From assembly GCA_963850605.1 (NCBI GenBank), contig CAWKLX010000006.1, forward strand, positions 186,001 through 250,000: 64,000 bases of DNA, written 5' to 3'. Every line of letters starts with the position of its first letter. Position 1 is the first letter of the stretch. The position numbers were made by a program, and so were the translations under genes. Below are positions 53,519-63,448 of the stretch, one piece after another. Source of the DNA: BOG-908 sp963850605 (lineage in GTDB: Bacteria; Pseudomonadota; Alphaproteobacteria; Acetobacterales; Acetobacteraceae). The notes under the pieces are model-generated. The model saw only the letters and a program-made list of their open reading frames with translations. It did not search any database and was not told where the DNA came from.

Positions 53519-55273
53519 TCAGGCCACCCCAGCCAACTGGCTCGCCACCAGCGCGGCAAACCGTCCATCCGCGCGGACCAGCCCGTCGAACGTGCCGCGC
53601 TCGGCAATGCGGCCGCCCTCGAACACCAGGATCTCGTCGGCGTCGCGCACCGTGGACAGGCGGTGGGCGATCACGAACGTCGTGCGCCCCGCCATCAGGT
53701 TTGCCATCGCCCGCGACACGCGCGCCTCGGTCGCCGCGTCCAGCGCGCTGGTCGCCTCGTCCAGGATGAGGATCGGCGCGTCCTTCAGCAGCGCCCGCGC
53801 GATCGCCAGCCGCTGGCGCTGTCCGCCCGAGAGCGTGGAGCCCCGCTCGCCCACCACCGTGTCGTAGCCCTGGGGTTGGCGGATGATGAAATCATGCGCC
53901 TCGGCCAGACGGCAGGCATGTTCGATCTCGTCCTGCGTAGCATCCGGTCGCCCTACAGCCAGGTTTTCCCGGATGGTGCGGTTGAACAGCAGGCTTTCCT
54001 GGAACACCACGCCGATGTTTTCACGCAGCGAACTCAGAGAGACATCGCGTAGATCCTGGCCGTCGATCAGGATGCCGCCCGACTGTGGATCCCACAGGCG
54101 TTGCAGCATGTGCATCGCCGTGCTCTTGCCCGCGCCGGTCGCCCCCACCAGCGCCGTCACCGTGCCCGGGCGTGCAACGAAGCTGACATCGGCCAGGATG
54201 GCCGGGCCGCCAGGATACGCAAAACTCACCTGCTCGAAGGCCACTTCGCCATGCGTGACGTCCAGCGCGTGCGCATCCTCCCGCTCCGGCACCGAGCTTC
54301 GCGTATCGATCAGCCGGAAATAATCCGCGATGCCGGGCGCGCGCATGAACAGGTTGCTGGCGAAATTGACCGCCGCCTCAAGCCGCCCGATCAGCAGTGT
54401 CGCAAAGCCCATGAAGGACACGACGTCGGAAATCGTGGCGCGGCCATGCAAATGCAGCAGCGCGCCGCTGACCACGATCGTAATGACCGCCAGCGTGCTC
54501 GAGGCGCGCGTCATCACAGTGACCAAGGCCCACCAGTTCAGCACGGGAAACTGGTGACGCATAACGTTCTCGACGATCTCGGCGAAGGCGCGCGCCTCTG
54601 CCTGCAGGCGGCCGAAGGATTGCACGGCCACCACGTTGCCCAGCGCGTCCTGCGCGCGGCCGGCCAGCGCCGAGTGGGCCGCTTCGGCCTGGCGCTGTCC
54701 GGCCTGGGTGCGGCGAATGACGGCCGCCGTCACACCCGCAAACACGCAGACGAGCGCGACCAGGATCAGCGACAGGCGCCAGTTCAGGAATGCCGAGAGC
54801 GGCAGCAGCACGAGTACCGCCACGTAGGTGGACAGGTTTTCCTTGAAGAAGGTCAGCGTGAGCGCGAACAGCGAGTCCGAGCCGGACACCATCGTTTTCA
54901 GCACGCCGCCGGACTGCGCCCCGGCATGAAACGAATTCGGCAAGGCGAGCACATGATTGAAGCAGCGGCTGATGGCGGATAGCCGTGTGCGATGGGCCAG
55001 GCGCTCGGCGCCCATGGCGACGGCGATGTTGACCCCGATGCCGCAGGCGCCGATGGCAACCCAGAGGGCGACAAGCCGTACACCGGCACCGAACAAGGCG
55101 TCGTGCGGCATCGTGTCGGTATGGGCCAACAGGCCGATCACGCGGCCGAACAGCATCGGATCTAGGAATTGCAGGGCAGCGACGCCCAAATTGCCGGCGG
55201 CGAGCAAGGCAATGGTGCGGCGGTTGGACGCGACCAGGCCGAGCGCCCGGCCGTAGAGTTTGAGCAGCGACAT
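53519..55273 (-). CDS. ndvA: ABC exporter, NdvA/ChvA-like (ATPase fused to permease)
   Basis: 584 residues. Six-helix ABC membrane domain at 1 to about 310 beginning 'MSLLKLYGRALGLVASNRRT', as in cyclic beta-glucan exporters. The ATPase domain has Walker A 'LVGATGAGKSTAMHMLQRL', signature 'GSTLSGGQRQRLAIARALL' and Walker B 'ILILDEATSALDAATEA'. NdvA moves cyclic beta-1,2-glucan to the periplasm, but no cyclic glucan synthase (ndvB) is in the window, so another glycan or lipid substrate is possible. ATG 55273 matches the family start; 34 codons are open upstream. Confidence 0.87.
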   Translation of the reverse strand: MSLLKLYGRALGLVASNRRTIALLAAGNLGVAALQFLDPMLFGRVIGLLAHTDTMPHDALFGAGVRLVALWVAIGACGIGVNIAVAMGAERLAHRTRLSAISRCFNHVLALPNSFHAGAQSGGVLKTMVSGSDSLFALTLTFFKENLSTYVAVLVLLPLSAFLNWRLSLILVALVCVFAGVTAAVIRRTQAGQRQAEAAHSALAGRAQDALGNVVAVQSFGRLQAEARAFAEIVENVMRHQFPVLNWWALVTVMTRASSTLAVITIVVSGALLHLHGRATISDVVSFMGFATLLIGRLEAAVNFASNLFMRAPGIADYFRLIDTRSSVPEREDAHALDVTHGEVAFEQVSFAYPGGPAILADVSFVARPGTVTALVGATGAGKSTAMHMLQRLWDPQSGGILIDGQDLRDVSLSSLRENIGVVFQESLLFNRTIRENLAVGRPDATQDEIEHACRLAEAHDFIIRQPQGYDTVVGERGSTLSGGQRQRLAIARALLKDAPILILDEATSALDAATEARVSRAMANLMAGRTTFVIAHRLSTVRDADEILVFEGGRIAERGTFDGLVRADGRFAALVASQLAGVA

Positions 55274-55411
55274 CGTCCGAAACTTTCGAAGCGCCGGACC
55301 CATGCGATCCGGCCCACCCTGTCTGGTGCTGCAACGCGGCAAGAATGGGGCGAGACGGTTGCCGGACTGTGACACGTGCGCGCGAGCCGGACAGCAAAGC
55401 GTGAGCCGGGA

Positions 55412-56272
55412 TCAACAAGCCTGCGCGGAGAGCTGCGCATCGGGCCGGGTGAACTGGTCGCGGGCGGCCACCAGCAGCAATTCGCGGCTCCCCGCCTCAC
55501 ACGTGCGTGTCAGCAGGCCGTGTATGGCGCTGGCAGCGTGTTCCAGCGCGCTGCGGACCGCCTGGCTGCGGAGGAAATGATAAAGGAACACTGCGGCGAT
55601 TGCGTCGCCGGCACCGTTCACCTGGATCGGCAAAAGGCGGGTTCGCACAAGCCAAGCCTCATCCTGTCCGGCGGCTAAGATGTCCAGCGCGTTCGCCGGT
55701 GTCTGCTCGGTGCGAATGCTGGTGACCAGCAGGATTTTCGGGCCGGCGGGGCGCATGCGCTCCTGCAACGCGGTGACAGCGCGCCTCAGATCGGCGGAGG
55801 TCCGGCAGTCCTGGCCGGTGAGCAGGCCCAGTTCGAACTGATTGGGCGTCAGAATATCCGCCTGCGGTACAGCCTGGTCCCGAAAGAACGCGTCGATGCC
55901 GGGCCGCACATAGATGCCCGGCCCGTCATCGCCGATCACCGGATCGCAGCACCAAATCCCCCTTGGGTTGGCTGCGCGCAGCAGGCCGGCCGCATGCAGC
56001 AAGGCAGCACCCGCGCTGGCCTCGCCGATATAGCCCGATAGCACGGCGTCGCACCGCGCCAGCGCACCGCGCGCCGCGATGCCGTCGACCAGAGCCGTGA
56101 GCACCGCAGGCGGCGTGACTGTGCCTGTGTGCGATCCGTAGCCCGGGTGGTTGGAGAACTGGACGGTGTCGATCGGCCAGACTTCGGCACCCAGGCATTG
56201 CAGCGGAAAGACGGCGCTACTGTTGCCGACATGACCGTAGGCCACCGAGGACTGGATCGAGAGGATGTGCAC
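55412..56272 (-). CDS. pdxY: Pyridoxal kinase PdxY
   Basis: 286-residue ribokinase-fold enzyme that phosphorylates pyridoxal in the vitamin B6 salvage route. 'LSIQSSVAYGHVGNSSAVFP' (substrate side), 'WPIDTVQFSNHPGYGSHTG' and the catalytic 'VNGAGDAIAAVFLYHFL' with Asp as base. 'PQADILTPNQFELGLLTGQD' is a PdxY/PdxK hallmark. It is followed by the NdvA-like gene after 138 bp. Confidence 0.94.
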   Translation of the reverse strand: MHILSIQSSVAYGHVGNSSAVFPLQCLGAEVWPIDTVQFSNHPGYGSHTGTVTPPAVLTALVDGIAARGALARCDAVLSGYIGEASAGAALLHAAGLLRAANPRGIWCCDPVIGDDGPGIYVRPGIDAFFRDQAVPQADILTPNQFELGLLTGQDCRTSADLRRAVTALQERMRPAGPKILLVTSIRTEQTPANALDILAAGQDEAWLVRTRLLPIQVNGAGDAIAAVFLYHFLRSQAVRSALEHAASAIHGLLTRTCEAGSRELLLVAARDQFTRPDAQLSAQAC

Positions 56273-56296
56273 GCGCCTCTCATCGTCCGGCCGCCG

Positions 56297-58846
56297 TCAA
56301 CTGTCGAGGCAGGGATCATCGAGCAGGCTCGAGATGGCGGCGCAGAGCGCGGCCGAGGAAAGCGGCTTGCGCAGGAGCAGCGTGATGTCCGTGCCGCCGC
56401 CGCTCGCGCCCACCGGCATCGTGTCATCGACGTGGCCGGTGATCATCACGATCGGCAGGCGAGGCCGTTGTGCCCGTATGGCCGCCGCCAGCGCCGCCCC
56501 GTTCATGCCCGGCATGGCGTAATCCGAGACGACCAGGTCGATCTTGCCAGATCGGTGGAGCTGCTCAAGCGCCTCCCGTCCATGTGCCGCCTCGGTCACG
56601 GCATACCCCATCTCTGCAATGACGGCCGCCAACATGGAGCGAACCAACCCGTCGTCATCGACGACCAGTATGTGCCGGCGGTCCGGTTCGGCGTCCGGGG
56701 GACCGTCGGCCGGGCCCGGCGCTTTGCCGTGCGCGGGAAACCATAGCTCGACCGTCGTGCCGCGACCTTCCAGACTCGACAGGAAAAGGGCGCCGCCAGA
56801 CTGTTCGGCAAAGCCGCGCGCCATGGCCAAGCCCAAGCCAGTGCCCTGGCCAAGCGGTTTGGTGGTGAAGAACGGTTCGGTCGCACGCGCCAGCACCTCG
56901 GCCGACATGCCGGTGCCGGTGTCCTCCAAGGCAAGCACAACGTAATTTCCCTCACGCAGGTCGGCGGCCGTGTCCGGCTCGGCGGGCGGGTCGCCGCTGA
57001 TGGCCGCCGTGCGCGCCGTTATGCGCAGCGTGCCGCCCTCCGGCATGGCATCGCGCGCATTGACCGCCAGGTTGACGAGCACCGTTTCAAGCTGGGCGCG
57101 GTCGGCGAGCATGTCCGGCACGCCGGGGACAACGGCCACCTGCAACGACACGCCAACGCCCAAGGTCGGCGCCAACATGTCACGCAAGCCCTCCAGCACC
57201 GGCACCGGCGCGATCGGCACGGTCTGCAGGTCGCTGCGCCGGGCAAAGGCGAGCAGCCGGCCGGTGATGGCGGTGCCGCGCGCGGCCGCCTCCGCCGTGC
57301 GGGCCGCCAGGGTGCGCACCGCGTCCGGCTGGCTGGCGCGAAGCCGCAGCAGGTCGAGCCCGCCGATCACCGCCTGCAAGACGTTGTTGAAATCGTGCGC
57401 GATCCCGCCGGCCAGTTGGCCGAGCGCCTCCATGCGCCTTGCCTGCGCCAGCAGCGATTGCGTGTGCTCGCGCATGGCGACCTCGCGCCTGACTTCGGCC
57501 TCGAGATCGGCATTCAACGTGCGCAAAGTGTCCTGGGTCTGCGTGAGCATCTGTTCCGCGCGCCGCCGCTCCGACATGTCGACCGTCAGTCCGGACAGCC
57601 GACCGCCGAAACCATTGCCCGGGCTGATCGTGACGTTGCCCTGCGCGCCGAGCCATCGCACCTCGCCATCACCGCGCACCACCCGGTATTCGGCCTCGTA
57701 TTCCGCCGAGCCATTGCGGCGTGCCCGCTCGGACACCTCGGCCAGTATCGCCGCCAATCGGTCCCGGTCCTCCGGATGAATGGCGTTCAGGAAATCGCGG
57801 GAGGATCGGATGGACCCTTCCGGCAGATCATGGAATTGCGTGGCAAATCCCGGCGAGGTCACGACTTCGTCGGTTCCCATGTCCCAGTCCCAGGTCCCCA
57901 CCCGAGCGCCAGCGATCGCGCGCAGGAAGCGGTCCTCGCTGGCTTTCAACGCCAGCTCCGCCCGCTTGCGCCGGTCGATGTCCGTGATAGTGCCGAACCA
58001 GCGCTCGATCGTGCCGCCCGGGCCGCGCACCGGCCGCGCATGGACGTGAACCCAGCGTGGCCGGCCGTCATCGCCAATCGTGCGGTGCTCGATGTCGTAG
58101 GTGTCGCCGGTAGCCATGCAATGCGCCACCGCCCGTTCCACCTCGGGCAAATCGTCGGGATGGGTTGTCTGCCGCCAGCCGAAGCCGCATTGGTCCCGCC
58201 GCCGGCTGGTCAGCTGACTGAAGATCGGACCCATGTCGTCCAATCCGCCATCCGGCGTGGCCGTCCAGAATAGTTGTGGGCACAGCGCCACCGCCATACG
58301 ATGCTCGTGCTCGCTGCGGCGCAGGTCGGCGTGCGCTTCGGCACGCGCAAACGCCCGCCAACAGCGTGGGGCGGCTTGCGTTAGCATGCTCCGTTCGGCG
58401 CACCAGTCCCTCGGCCCCGCATCGCCCGCCAGCAGCATCGCGCTCAGCCGGCCATCGACAAGCACGGGCACAAGCAGCATCGCCGTCGCCTCGGCACAGA
58501 CCAGGGACGCCCATGTCGCGTCGGCCTCGTCCGAAGCGCCCGCATGCGGCGGCCCGACAACCACCGTTCGGCCCGCCGCCAGGCGATCCCGCGTCTCGGG
58601 CGCAAGCAGGTCGAACTCCAGCGCGCCCGCACGCGCAGCCGCGGCCGTTTCCGGCCAGACCCCTGCCACCGTTCCGCGGCAGAACGAGCCATCTACCCGC
58701 GCCAGCATGACCCAGGGCAAGGCGCCAAGCGCCGCAATCGTGGCACAGGCCACGTTGGCCAGCGTGGCCGGGTCCTCGATCGCATCGAGCCGGTCATGCA
58801 GCGCGAGAAGAAACGGAGCATGGCGGTCCAAGCCATCCGAGCCCAT
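56297..58846 (-). CDS. Hybrid sensor histidine kinase (GAF-like, PAS, PAS, HK, receiver)
   Basis: 849 residues, cytoplasmic (no membrane helices seen). A GAF-like domain covers about 20-170 and two PAS/PAC modules about 185-440 ('DDMGPIFSQLTSRRRDQ', 'WVHVHARPVRGPGGTIERWF'; 'GTWDWDMGTDEVVTSPGFAT', 'EAEYRVVRGDGEVRWLGAQG'). The dimerisation box 'LGQLAGGIAHDFNNVLQAVI' carries the His near 482; the ATPase has 'LVNLAVNARDAMPEGG', 'DTGTGMSAEV' and 'GQGTGLGLAMARGFAEQSGG'. A C-terminal receiver is at about 725-849 with the phospho-acceptor Asp in 'DLVVSDYAMPGMNG'. The ligand is unknown and no separate response regulator is adjacent. Confidence 0.93.
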   Translation of the reverse strand: MGSDGLDRHAPFLLALHDRLDAIEDPATLANVACATIAALGALPWVMLARVDGSFCRGTVAGVWPETAAAARAGALEFDLLAPETRDRLAAGRTVVVGPPHAGASDEADATWASLVCAEATAMLLVPVLVDGRLSAMLLAGDAGPRDWCAERSMLTQAAPRCWRAFARAEAHADLRRSEHEHRMAVALCPQLFWTATPDGGLDDMGPIFSQLTSRRRDQCGFGWRQTTHPDDLPEVERAVAHCMATGDTYDIEHRTIGDDGRPRWVHVHARPVRGPGGTIERWFGTITDIDRRKRAELALKASEDRFLRAIAGARVGTWDWDMGTDEVVTSPGFATQFHDLPEGSIRSSRDFLNAIHPEDRDRLAAILAEVSERARRNGSAEYEAEYRVVRGDGEVRWLGAQGNVTISPGNGFGGRLSGLTVDMSERRRAEQMLTQTQDTLRTLNADLEAEVRREVAMREHTQSLLAQARRMEALGQLAGGIAHDFNNVLQAVIGGLDLLRLRASQPDAVRTLAARTAEAAARGTAITGRLLAFARRSDLQTVPIAPVPVLEGLRDMLAPTLGVGVSLQVAVVPGVPDMLADRAQLETVLVNLAVNARDAMPEGGTLRITARTAAISGDPPAEPDTAADLREGNYVVLALEDTGTGMSAEVLARATEPFFTTKPLGQGTGLGLAMARGFAEQSGGALFLSSLEGRGTTVELWFPAHGKAPGPADGPPDAEPDRRHILVVDDDGLVRSMLAAVIAEMGYAVTEAAHGREALEQLHRSGKIDLVVSDYAMPGMNGAALAAAIRAQRPRLPIVMITGHVDDTMPVGASGGGTDITLLLRKPLSSAALCAAISSLLDDPCLDS

Positions 58847-58949
58847 CGGCGTGGCTCATGCCTGGCTGCCCGGACTCGGCCGAGGCGGCGTCCCACAGGC
58901 CGGCGAGGCGCCCCGCGCCCCGCATCAGATCGCTGAACACGGCGCTCAT
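58794..58949 (-). CDS. Small ORF upstream of and overlapping the histidine kinase start
   Basis: 51-codon frame beginning 'MSAVFSDLMRGAGRLAGLWD' in a different frame from the kinase. It overlaps by ATGA with an even shorter 18-codon frame (58946-59002, MNLPLPAEVYGVLAELGR) just upstream. The tandem couplings resemble a leader-peptide or operon arrangement, but there is no homology I can recognise and chance is a fair alternative. Confidence 0.3.
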   Translation of the reverse strand: MSAVFSDLMRGAGRLAGLWDAASAESGQPGMSHADGLGWLGPPCSVSSRAA

Positions 58950-59089
58950 CGGCCCAACTCGGCCAACACGCCATAAACCTCAGCCGGGAGAGGCAAGTTC
59001 ATTGATACGCCGTTCCTGGCTGGACCAAGGCGGGCGTCCAGCCACGCGATCATGCCTGGCCAAGGTTGCGCGTGTCCTAACGACGAGAA

Positions 59090-60145
59090 CTACACAACCG
59101 CGACGTGCGAGAAATCCTCCGCCCTGGCCACCAATCGACCGATGATAGCTGCTTGAGGGAAACCCGCCTGCTCCAAAGCACGCAGCATCTCCGCCGCGCC
59201 GGAGGGATCGGCGGCCACCAGCAGGCCGCCACTGGTCTGCGGATCGCACAGCAGCGCCGCCTGCCAGTCCGCCACGCTGCCCGATAGCCGTACCGAATCG
59301 CCATGGCTGGCCCGGTTGCGCCCGCCCGCCCCTGTCAGAATGCCGCGCCGTGCCAGCGCCTCGGCCCCTGGCAGAACCGGCATGTCCAATGCGCGCAATT
59401 CGGCCGAAAGCCCGGACCCGCGGCACATCTCCAAGAGATGCCCGAGCAGCCCGAACCCGGTCACATCGGTCACGGCATGAACGGCCGGCATGGACGGCAA
59501 AACCTGGCCGACCCGGTTCAGCTTCGTCGTCGAGGCAAGCATGGTCGCATAGTCCGTGCTGCTCAACGCGCCCCGCTTGAACGCCGCGCTGAACACGCCA
59601 ACACCCAAGCCCTTGGTCAGGATCAGCACGTCGCCCTCCCGCCCCCCGCTGTTGCGAAGGATACGATCGGGATCGGCCAACCCCAGCGCCACCAGCCCAT
59701 AGATCGGCTCGGCGCTGTCGATCGAGTGGCCGCCGGCGACCGGAATGCCGGCCTGCGCGCACATCGACGCGCCGCCTTCCAGGATGCGCCGTGCCGTGGC
59801 CGTCGACAGCTTGCCCAGCGGCATGCCCAGCAGCGCGAGCGCCAAAATCGGTGTGCCGCCCATGGCATAGACGTCCGACAGCGCGTTGGCCGCGGCGATG
59901 CGGCCAAAATCGAACGGGTCGTCCACGATCGGCGTGAAAAAATCCGTGGTTGCCACCAGTGCCTGCCGGCCGTTCAGCCGGTAGACCGCCGCGTCGTCAC
60001 CCGTCTCGGTGCCCACCAGCAGGTTGGCGCAGGGCACGGCCGGCATCCGCGCCAGCAACTCGGCCAGCACGGAGGGCGACAGCTTGCAGCCGCAGCCGCC
60101 GCCATGGGCAAGCGTCGTCAGGCGTGGTTCGGCGTCTTGCAGCAC
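59090..60145 (-). CDS. selD: Selenide, water dikinase (selenophosphate synthetase)
   Basis: 351-residue enzyme making selenophosphate from selenide and ATP for selenocysteine and selenouridine. The N-terminal catalytic motif 'LAHGGGCGCKLSPSVLAELL' has Cys and Lys in place (not selenocysteine). 'ETGDDAAVYRLNGRQALVAT', 'DPFDFGRIAAANALSDVYAM' and 'GHSIDSAEPIYGLVALG' follow. GTG 60145 is the start, preceded by GGGGAGAGA; no nearer ATG exists. It is divergent from selA with only 41 bp between them. Confidence 0.95.
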   Translation of the reverse strand: MLQDAEPRLTTLAHGGGCGCKLSPSVLAELLARMPAVPCANLLVGTETGDDAAVYRLNGRQALVATTDFFTPIVDDPFDFGRIAAANALSDVYAMGGTPILALALLGMPLGKLSTATARRILEGGASMCAQAGIPVAGGHSIDSAEPIYGLVALGLADPDRILRNSGGREGDVLILTKGLGVGVFSAAFKRGALSSTDYATMLASTTKLNRVGQVLPSMPAVHAVTDVTGFGLLGHLLEMCRGSGLSAELRALDMPVLPGAEALARRGILTGAGGRNRASHGDSVRLSGSVADWQAALLCDPQTSGGLLVAADPSGAAEMLRALEQAGFPQAAIIGRLVARAEDFSHVAVV

Positions 60146-60186
60146 ATCACTCTCTCCCCAAGACTGCCACCGGAGTTTTCGACGGC

Positions 60187-61581
60187 ATGGCAGACATCTA
60201 CGACGGGTCATCGCCGGCACGGTTGCGCAACCTGCCCTCGGTGCAGCGCGCTGCTGGAGCTGGCGGAGGCGGAGGGGCTGCTCGCGGGCAAGCCTCGACA
60301 TGGGGTCGTGGACGCGCTGCGGGCCGAGCTGACCGGCGCACGCCGCGCCCTCCTGGCGGGCGAAACTACGCCTATCAGCGTCAGAGATCGCTGGTCGAGC
60401 CGTGCGCGCGTGGCGCTGGACGCGCACGCATGTTCCGGGGCTGCGGCGCGTGCTGAACGCCACGGGGATCGTCGTGCACACCAATCTGGGCCGCGCCCCC
60501 ATGGCCCCGGAGGCGGCCTGGGCCGCGGCCGAGGCGGCACGCGGCGCCTGCGACCTGGAGCTGGATCTCGAAACCGGCCGCCGCGGCCCCCGCGCGCCGG
60601 GACTGGAGGCGCTGCTGCGCCAGGTGACCGGGGCGCAAGCCGGCCTGTGCGTCAACAACAACGCCGCCGCCCTGCTGCTGGCGTTGACCGCGCTTGCCGG
60701 TGGTGGCGAGGTGATCGTCTCGCGCGGCGAGCTGGTGGAGATCGGCGGCGGCTTTCGCATCCCCGACATCATCCAGCAGGGCGGCGCCAGGCTGGTCGAG
60801 GTCGGCACGACCAACCGGACGCGGCTGGCCGACTACGAGGCCGCCATCACGCCGCGCACGCGCATGCTGCTGAAGGTGCACCAGAGCAATTTCGGCATGG
60901 TCGGCTTCACCGAGGAGACGCGCTTGCAGAACTCGCCGGCCTGGCGCGCGCGCGAGGCCTGCTGCTCGTGGACGATCTGGGCAGCGGCACGCTGCTCGAC
61001 CTGCCCGGCCGGGCTGGCCGTGCGCGAGCCGACGGTCGCGGAGAGCGTCGCGGCCGGCAGCCGACATCGTGGCGTTCAGCGGCGACAAGCTGCTGGGCGG
61101 CCCGCAAGCCGGGCTCCTGGTCGGGCCGCGCCGGCCCGATCGGCACGGCTGCGCCGCCACCCGCTGGTGCGCGCGCTGCGGCCGACAAGATGTGCCTGGC
61201 CGCGCTCGAAGCGACGCTGCGCCTCCACGCAGGCCCCGATGCCGTGGCGCGCGTGCCGGTGCTGCGCATGTTGGCGCAAACGCACATTGCTCGAGCAGCG
61301 CGCCGACCGCCTGTGCGCGCGCTGGCCGGCGTGTGCCAGGCGCGACGCGGAGGCCGCGGTCGGCCATGCCGGCGGCGGGGCGCTGCCCGGGCTGGACATG
61401 CCCAGCCGCGCCGTCGCCCTCGGCGCCTGGCCGTCGGCCGAGGCCCTGGCCCCCGCCTGCGCAGCGGCCGGCCGGCGGTGATGGGCCGCATCGTGCGCGA
61501 CCGGCTGCTGCTGGACGTGCTGACCCTGTCCGACGACGAGGTGGAGCAGGTGGCCGCAGCGGTCCGGCGGCGCTCGCATGA
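60187..61581 (+). pseudogene. selA: L-seryl-tRNA(Sec) selenium transferase, broken by about ten indels
   Basis: PLP enzyme converting Ser-tRNA(Sec) to Sec-tRNA(Sec). The protein is recognisable only by hopping frames: 'ARLRNLPSVQ' then 'ALLELAEAEGLLAGKPRHGV', then 'VPGLRRVLNATGIVVHTNLG' with 'HQSNFGMVGFTEETRL', then 'LAELAGLARARGLLLVDDLG', 'LAVREPTVAESVAAG', 'ADIVAFSGDKLLGGPQAGLL' (PLP Lys), 'RLRRHPLVRALR', 'ADKMCLAALEATLRLHAGPD', and finally 'VMGRIVRDRLLLDVLTLSDD'. Breaks lie near 60249, 60429, 60921, 61010, 61059, 61124, 61145, 61180, 61289 and about 61460; most are one extra base, some one missing. The intended product is about 460 residues and probably ends in the ATGA overlap with selB. 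Confidence 0.85.
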
Positions 61582-63448
61582 GTTTCGTCGTGGGCGTGCT
61601 GGGCCATGTCGATCACGGCAAGACCGCGCTGGTGCGGGCGCTGACCGGCATGGAGACGGACCGCCTGCCGGAAGAGCAGGCGCGCGGCATCTCGATCGCG
61701 CTAGGCTTTGCCCACTGCCGGCGCATGGGCGCCGCATCGACCTCGATCGACATGCCGGGCCACGAGCGCTTCGTGCGCACGGCCGTGGCCGGCGCCACCG
61801 GCATGGACGCGGTGCTGCTGGTCGTGGATGCGCGCGAGGGCGTCATGCCGCAGACACGCGAGCACGTGTCCATCGCCGGCCTGCTGGGCGTGGCGCGCGC
61901 CATCATCGCGGTCAGCCGCACCGACCTGGCGAGCCCTGACGAGGCACGGACCGCGGGCGAGGCCGCCCAGGCGTTCAGCCGGGCCGCCGGTTTGGACGTG
62001 GCGGCCTGCCTGCCGGTCTCGGCCCGTACCGGCGAGGGCGTGGCGTCGCTGGGCCAGGCAATCGGCGCGCTCGCGCGCGAAGCCAGCCCACGCCGCGACG
62101 ACGGGGTGCCCTGGCTGCCGGTGGATCGCGCTTTTTCCCGCCCCGGCCATGGAACGATCGTCACCGGCACGCTGCGCCGCGGCCGGCTGGCGGCCGGCGA
62201 CACGGTCGAGAGTGTCGCCCGGCACCCTGCGGGCGCGGATACGGGGGCTGCAAGTGCACGGCGTGCGCGTGGTGGCCGCGGCGCCAGGACAGCGCGTGGC
62301 GGTGAACCTGCGCGACGTGGAACCGGCCCAGGTCGCGCGCGGCACCGCGCTGGCGGCACCCGGAACGCTGCCGTCCGCCACATGGCTGTCGGTGCGGCTG
62401 ACCTCGGTGCCGGACGCACCGGCGCTGGCCACCACCCAAACGCTGCGGCTGCTGCTCGGCACGGTGGAGGTGGGTGCGCGCGTGCGGCTGCTGGACCGCG
62501 ACCGGCTGGAGCCGGGCGAGACCGCGCCGGCCCAGCTCCACTGCGCGTCGCCCGTCAGCGTGCCGGCGGGCGAGCACTTCATCGTGCGCCTGGCCTCGCC
62601 GGCGATCACGGTCGGCGGCGGCGTAGTGCTCGATCCGGACACGGTCCGCGCCCGCCGCATGTCGTCGCCGGTGCTGGCACGGCTGGCGATGCTGGCGAAG
62701 GGCGATCCCTCGGCGATCGTCGCCGGCGAAGTCGCGGCCTCCGGTGTCGCCGGAACCGGCCTCGCCCGCTTGGCACGCGTTGCTGGCCTGTCGGCCGCGC
62801 ACGCGGCGCGACTGCTGCCGGGCGGCGAAGCCTCCATATTGCGCGGCGGTGAGGTGGTGTCGGTATCGGCGTTGGAGGCGCTGTCGCGCGTTCTGCCCCG
62901 CGCCCTGTCCGCCTATCCGGCCGGTGTGGCGCCGGCGACCTTGCGGTCGCTGGTCCCTCGCGCGGGGGGCGCCGTGCTGGACGAGGCGGTGGCGCGGCTG
63001 GTGTCGGCCGGGGTGCTCACGCGTGAAGGCGCTTGCGTCCGCGTTTCCCGCCCCGACCAGGACCGCGCGGCCGCCCATTCGGCGGCGCGCCTCGCGGCCG
63101 AGCTCGCGGAAACCTTGCGCGCGGGCGGGCTCTCGCCGCCGGACCTGGCCTTGCTCGCCCCAGACCTGGCGCGCCGCCGGCTGGTGCAGGCGATGGTGCG
63201 CGAAGGCTTGGCGGTGCGCGCGCCGGACACCGTGCAAAAGCGCGACGTGCTGTTTCACCGGGACGTCATCGAAGAGGCTCGGCGGCGCCTCGCCACGCTG
63301 CTGTCCGGCGATGGACTGCGCGTGGGCGAGGTGGGCGCGGCGCTGGGCATTTCCAGGAAGTTCAGCGTACCGTTTGCTGGAATATTTCGACAGCACGGGC
63401 TTCACGCGACGGATCGAGGAACGACGGGTGCTGCGCGATCCTGGATGA
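61578..63448 (+). pseudogene. selB: Selenocysteine-specific elongation factor SelB, with several indels
   Basis: GTPase that delivers Sec-tRNA(Sec) to UGA codons next to a SECIS hairpin. G1 'VVGVLGHVDHGKTALVRALT' starts at ATG 61578, then 'RLPEEQARGISIALGFAH', G3 'IDMPGHERFVRTAVAGATGM' and G4-like 'IIAVSRTDL'. A missing base near 61714 and an extra one near 61745 scramble ten residues ('CRRMGAASTS' where frame 2 gives 'PAHGRRIDL'). An extra base near 62211 moves the rest to another frame ('VSPGTLRARIRGLQVHGVRV' onward), which holds domains 2-3 and the winged helices. A last one near 63364 shifts to 'AYRLLEYFDSTGFTRRIEER', ending at 63448. Corrected length is about 620 residues. Confidence 0.87.

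Noticed and set aside
59303..61939. An 878-codon plus-strand open frame spanning selD, selA and selB
   Set aside because: It is a composite: antisense of selD followed by scattered correct-frame fragments of selA and out-of-frame selB. It survives because high-GC antisense frames lack stops.
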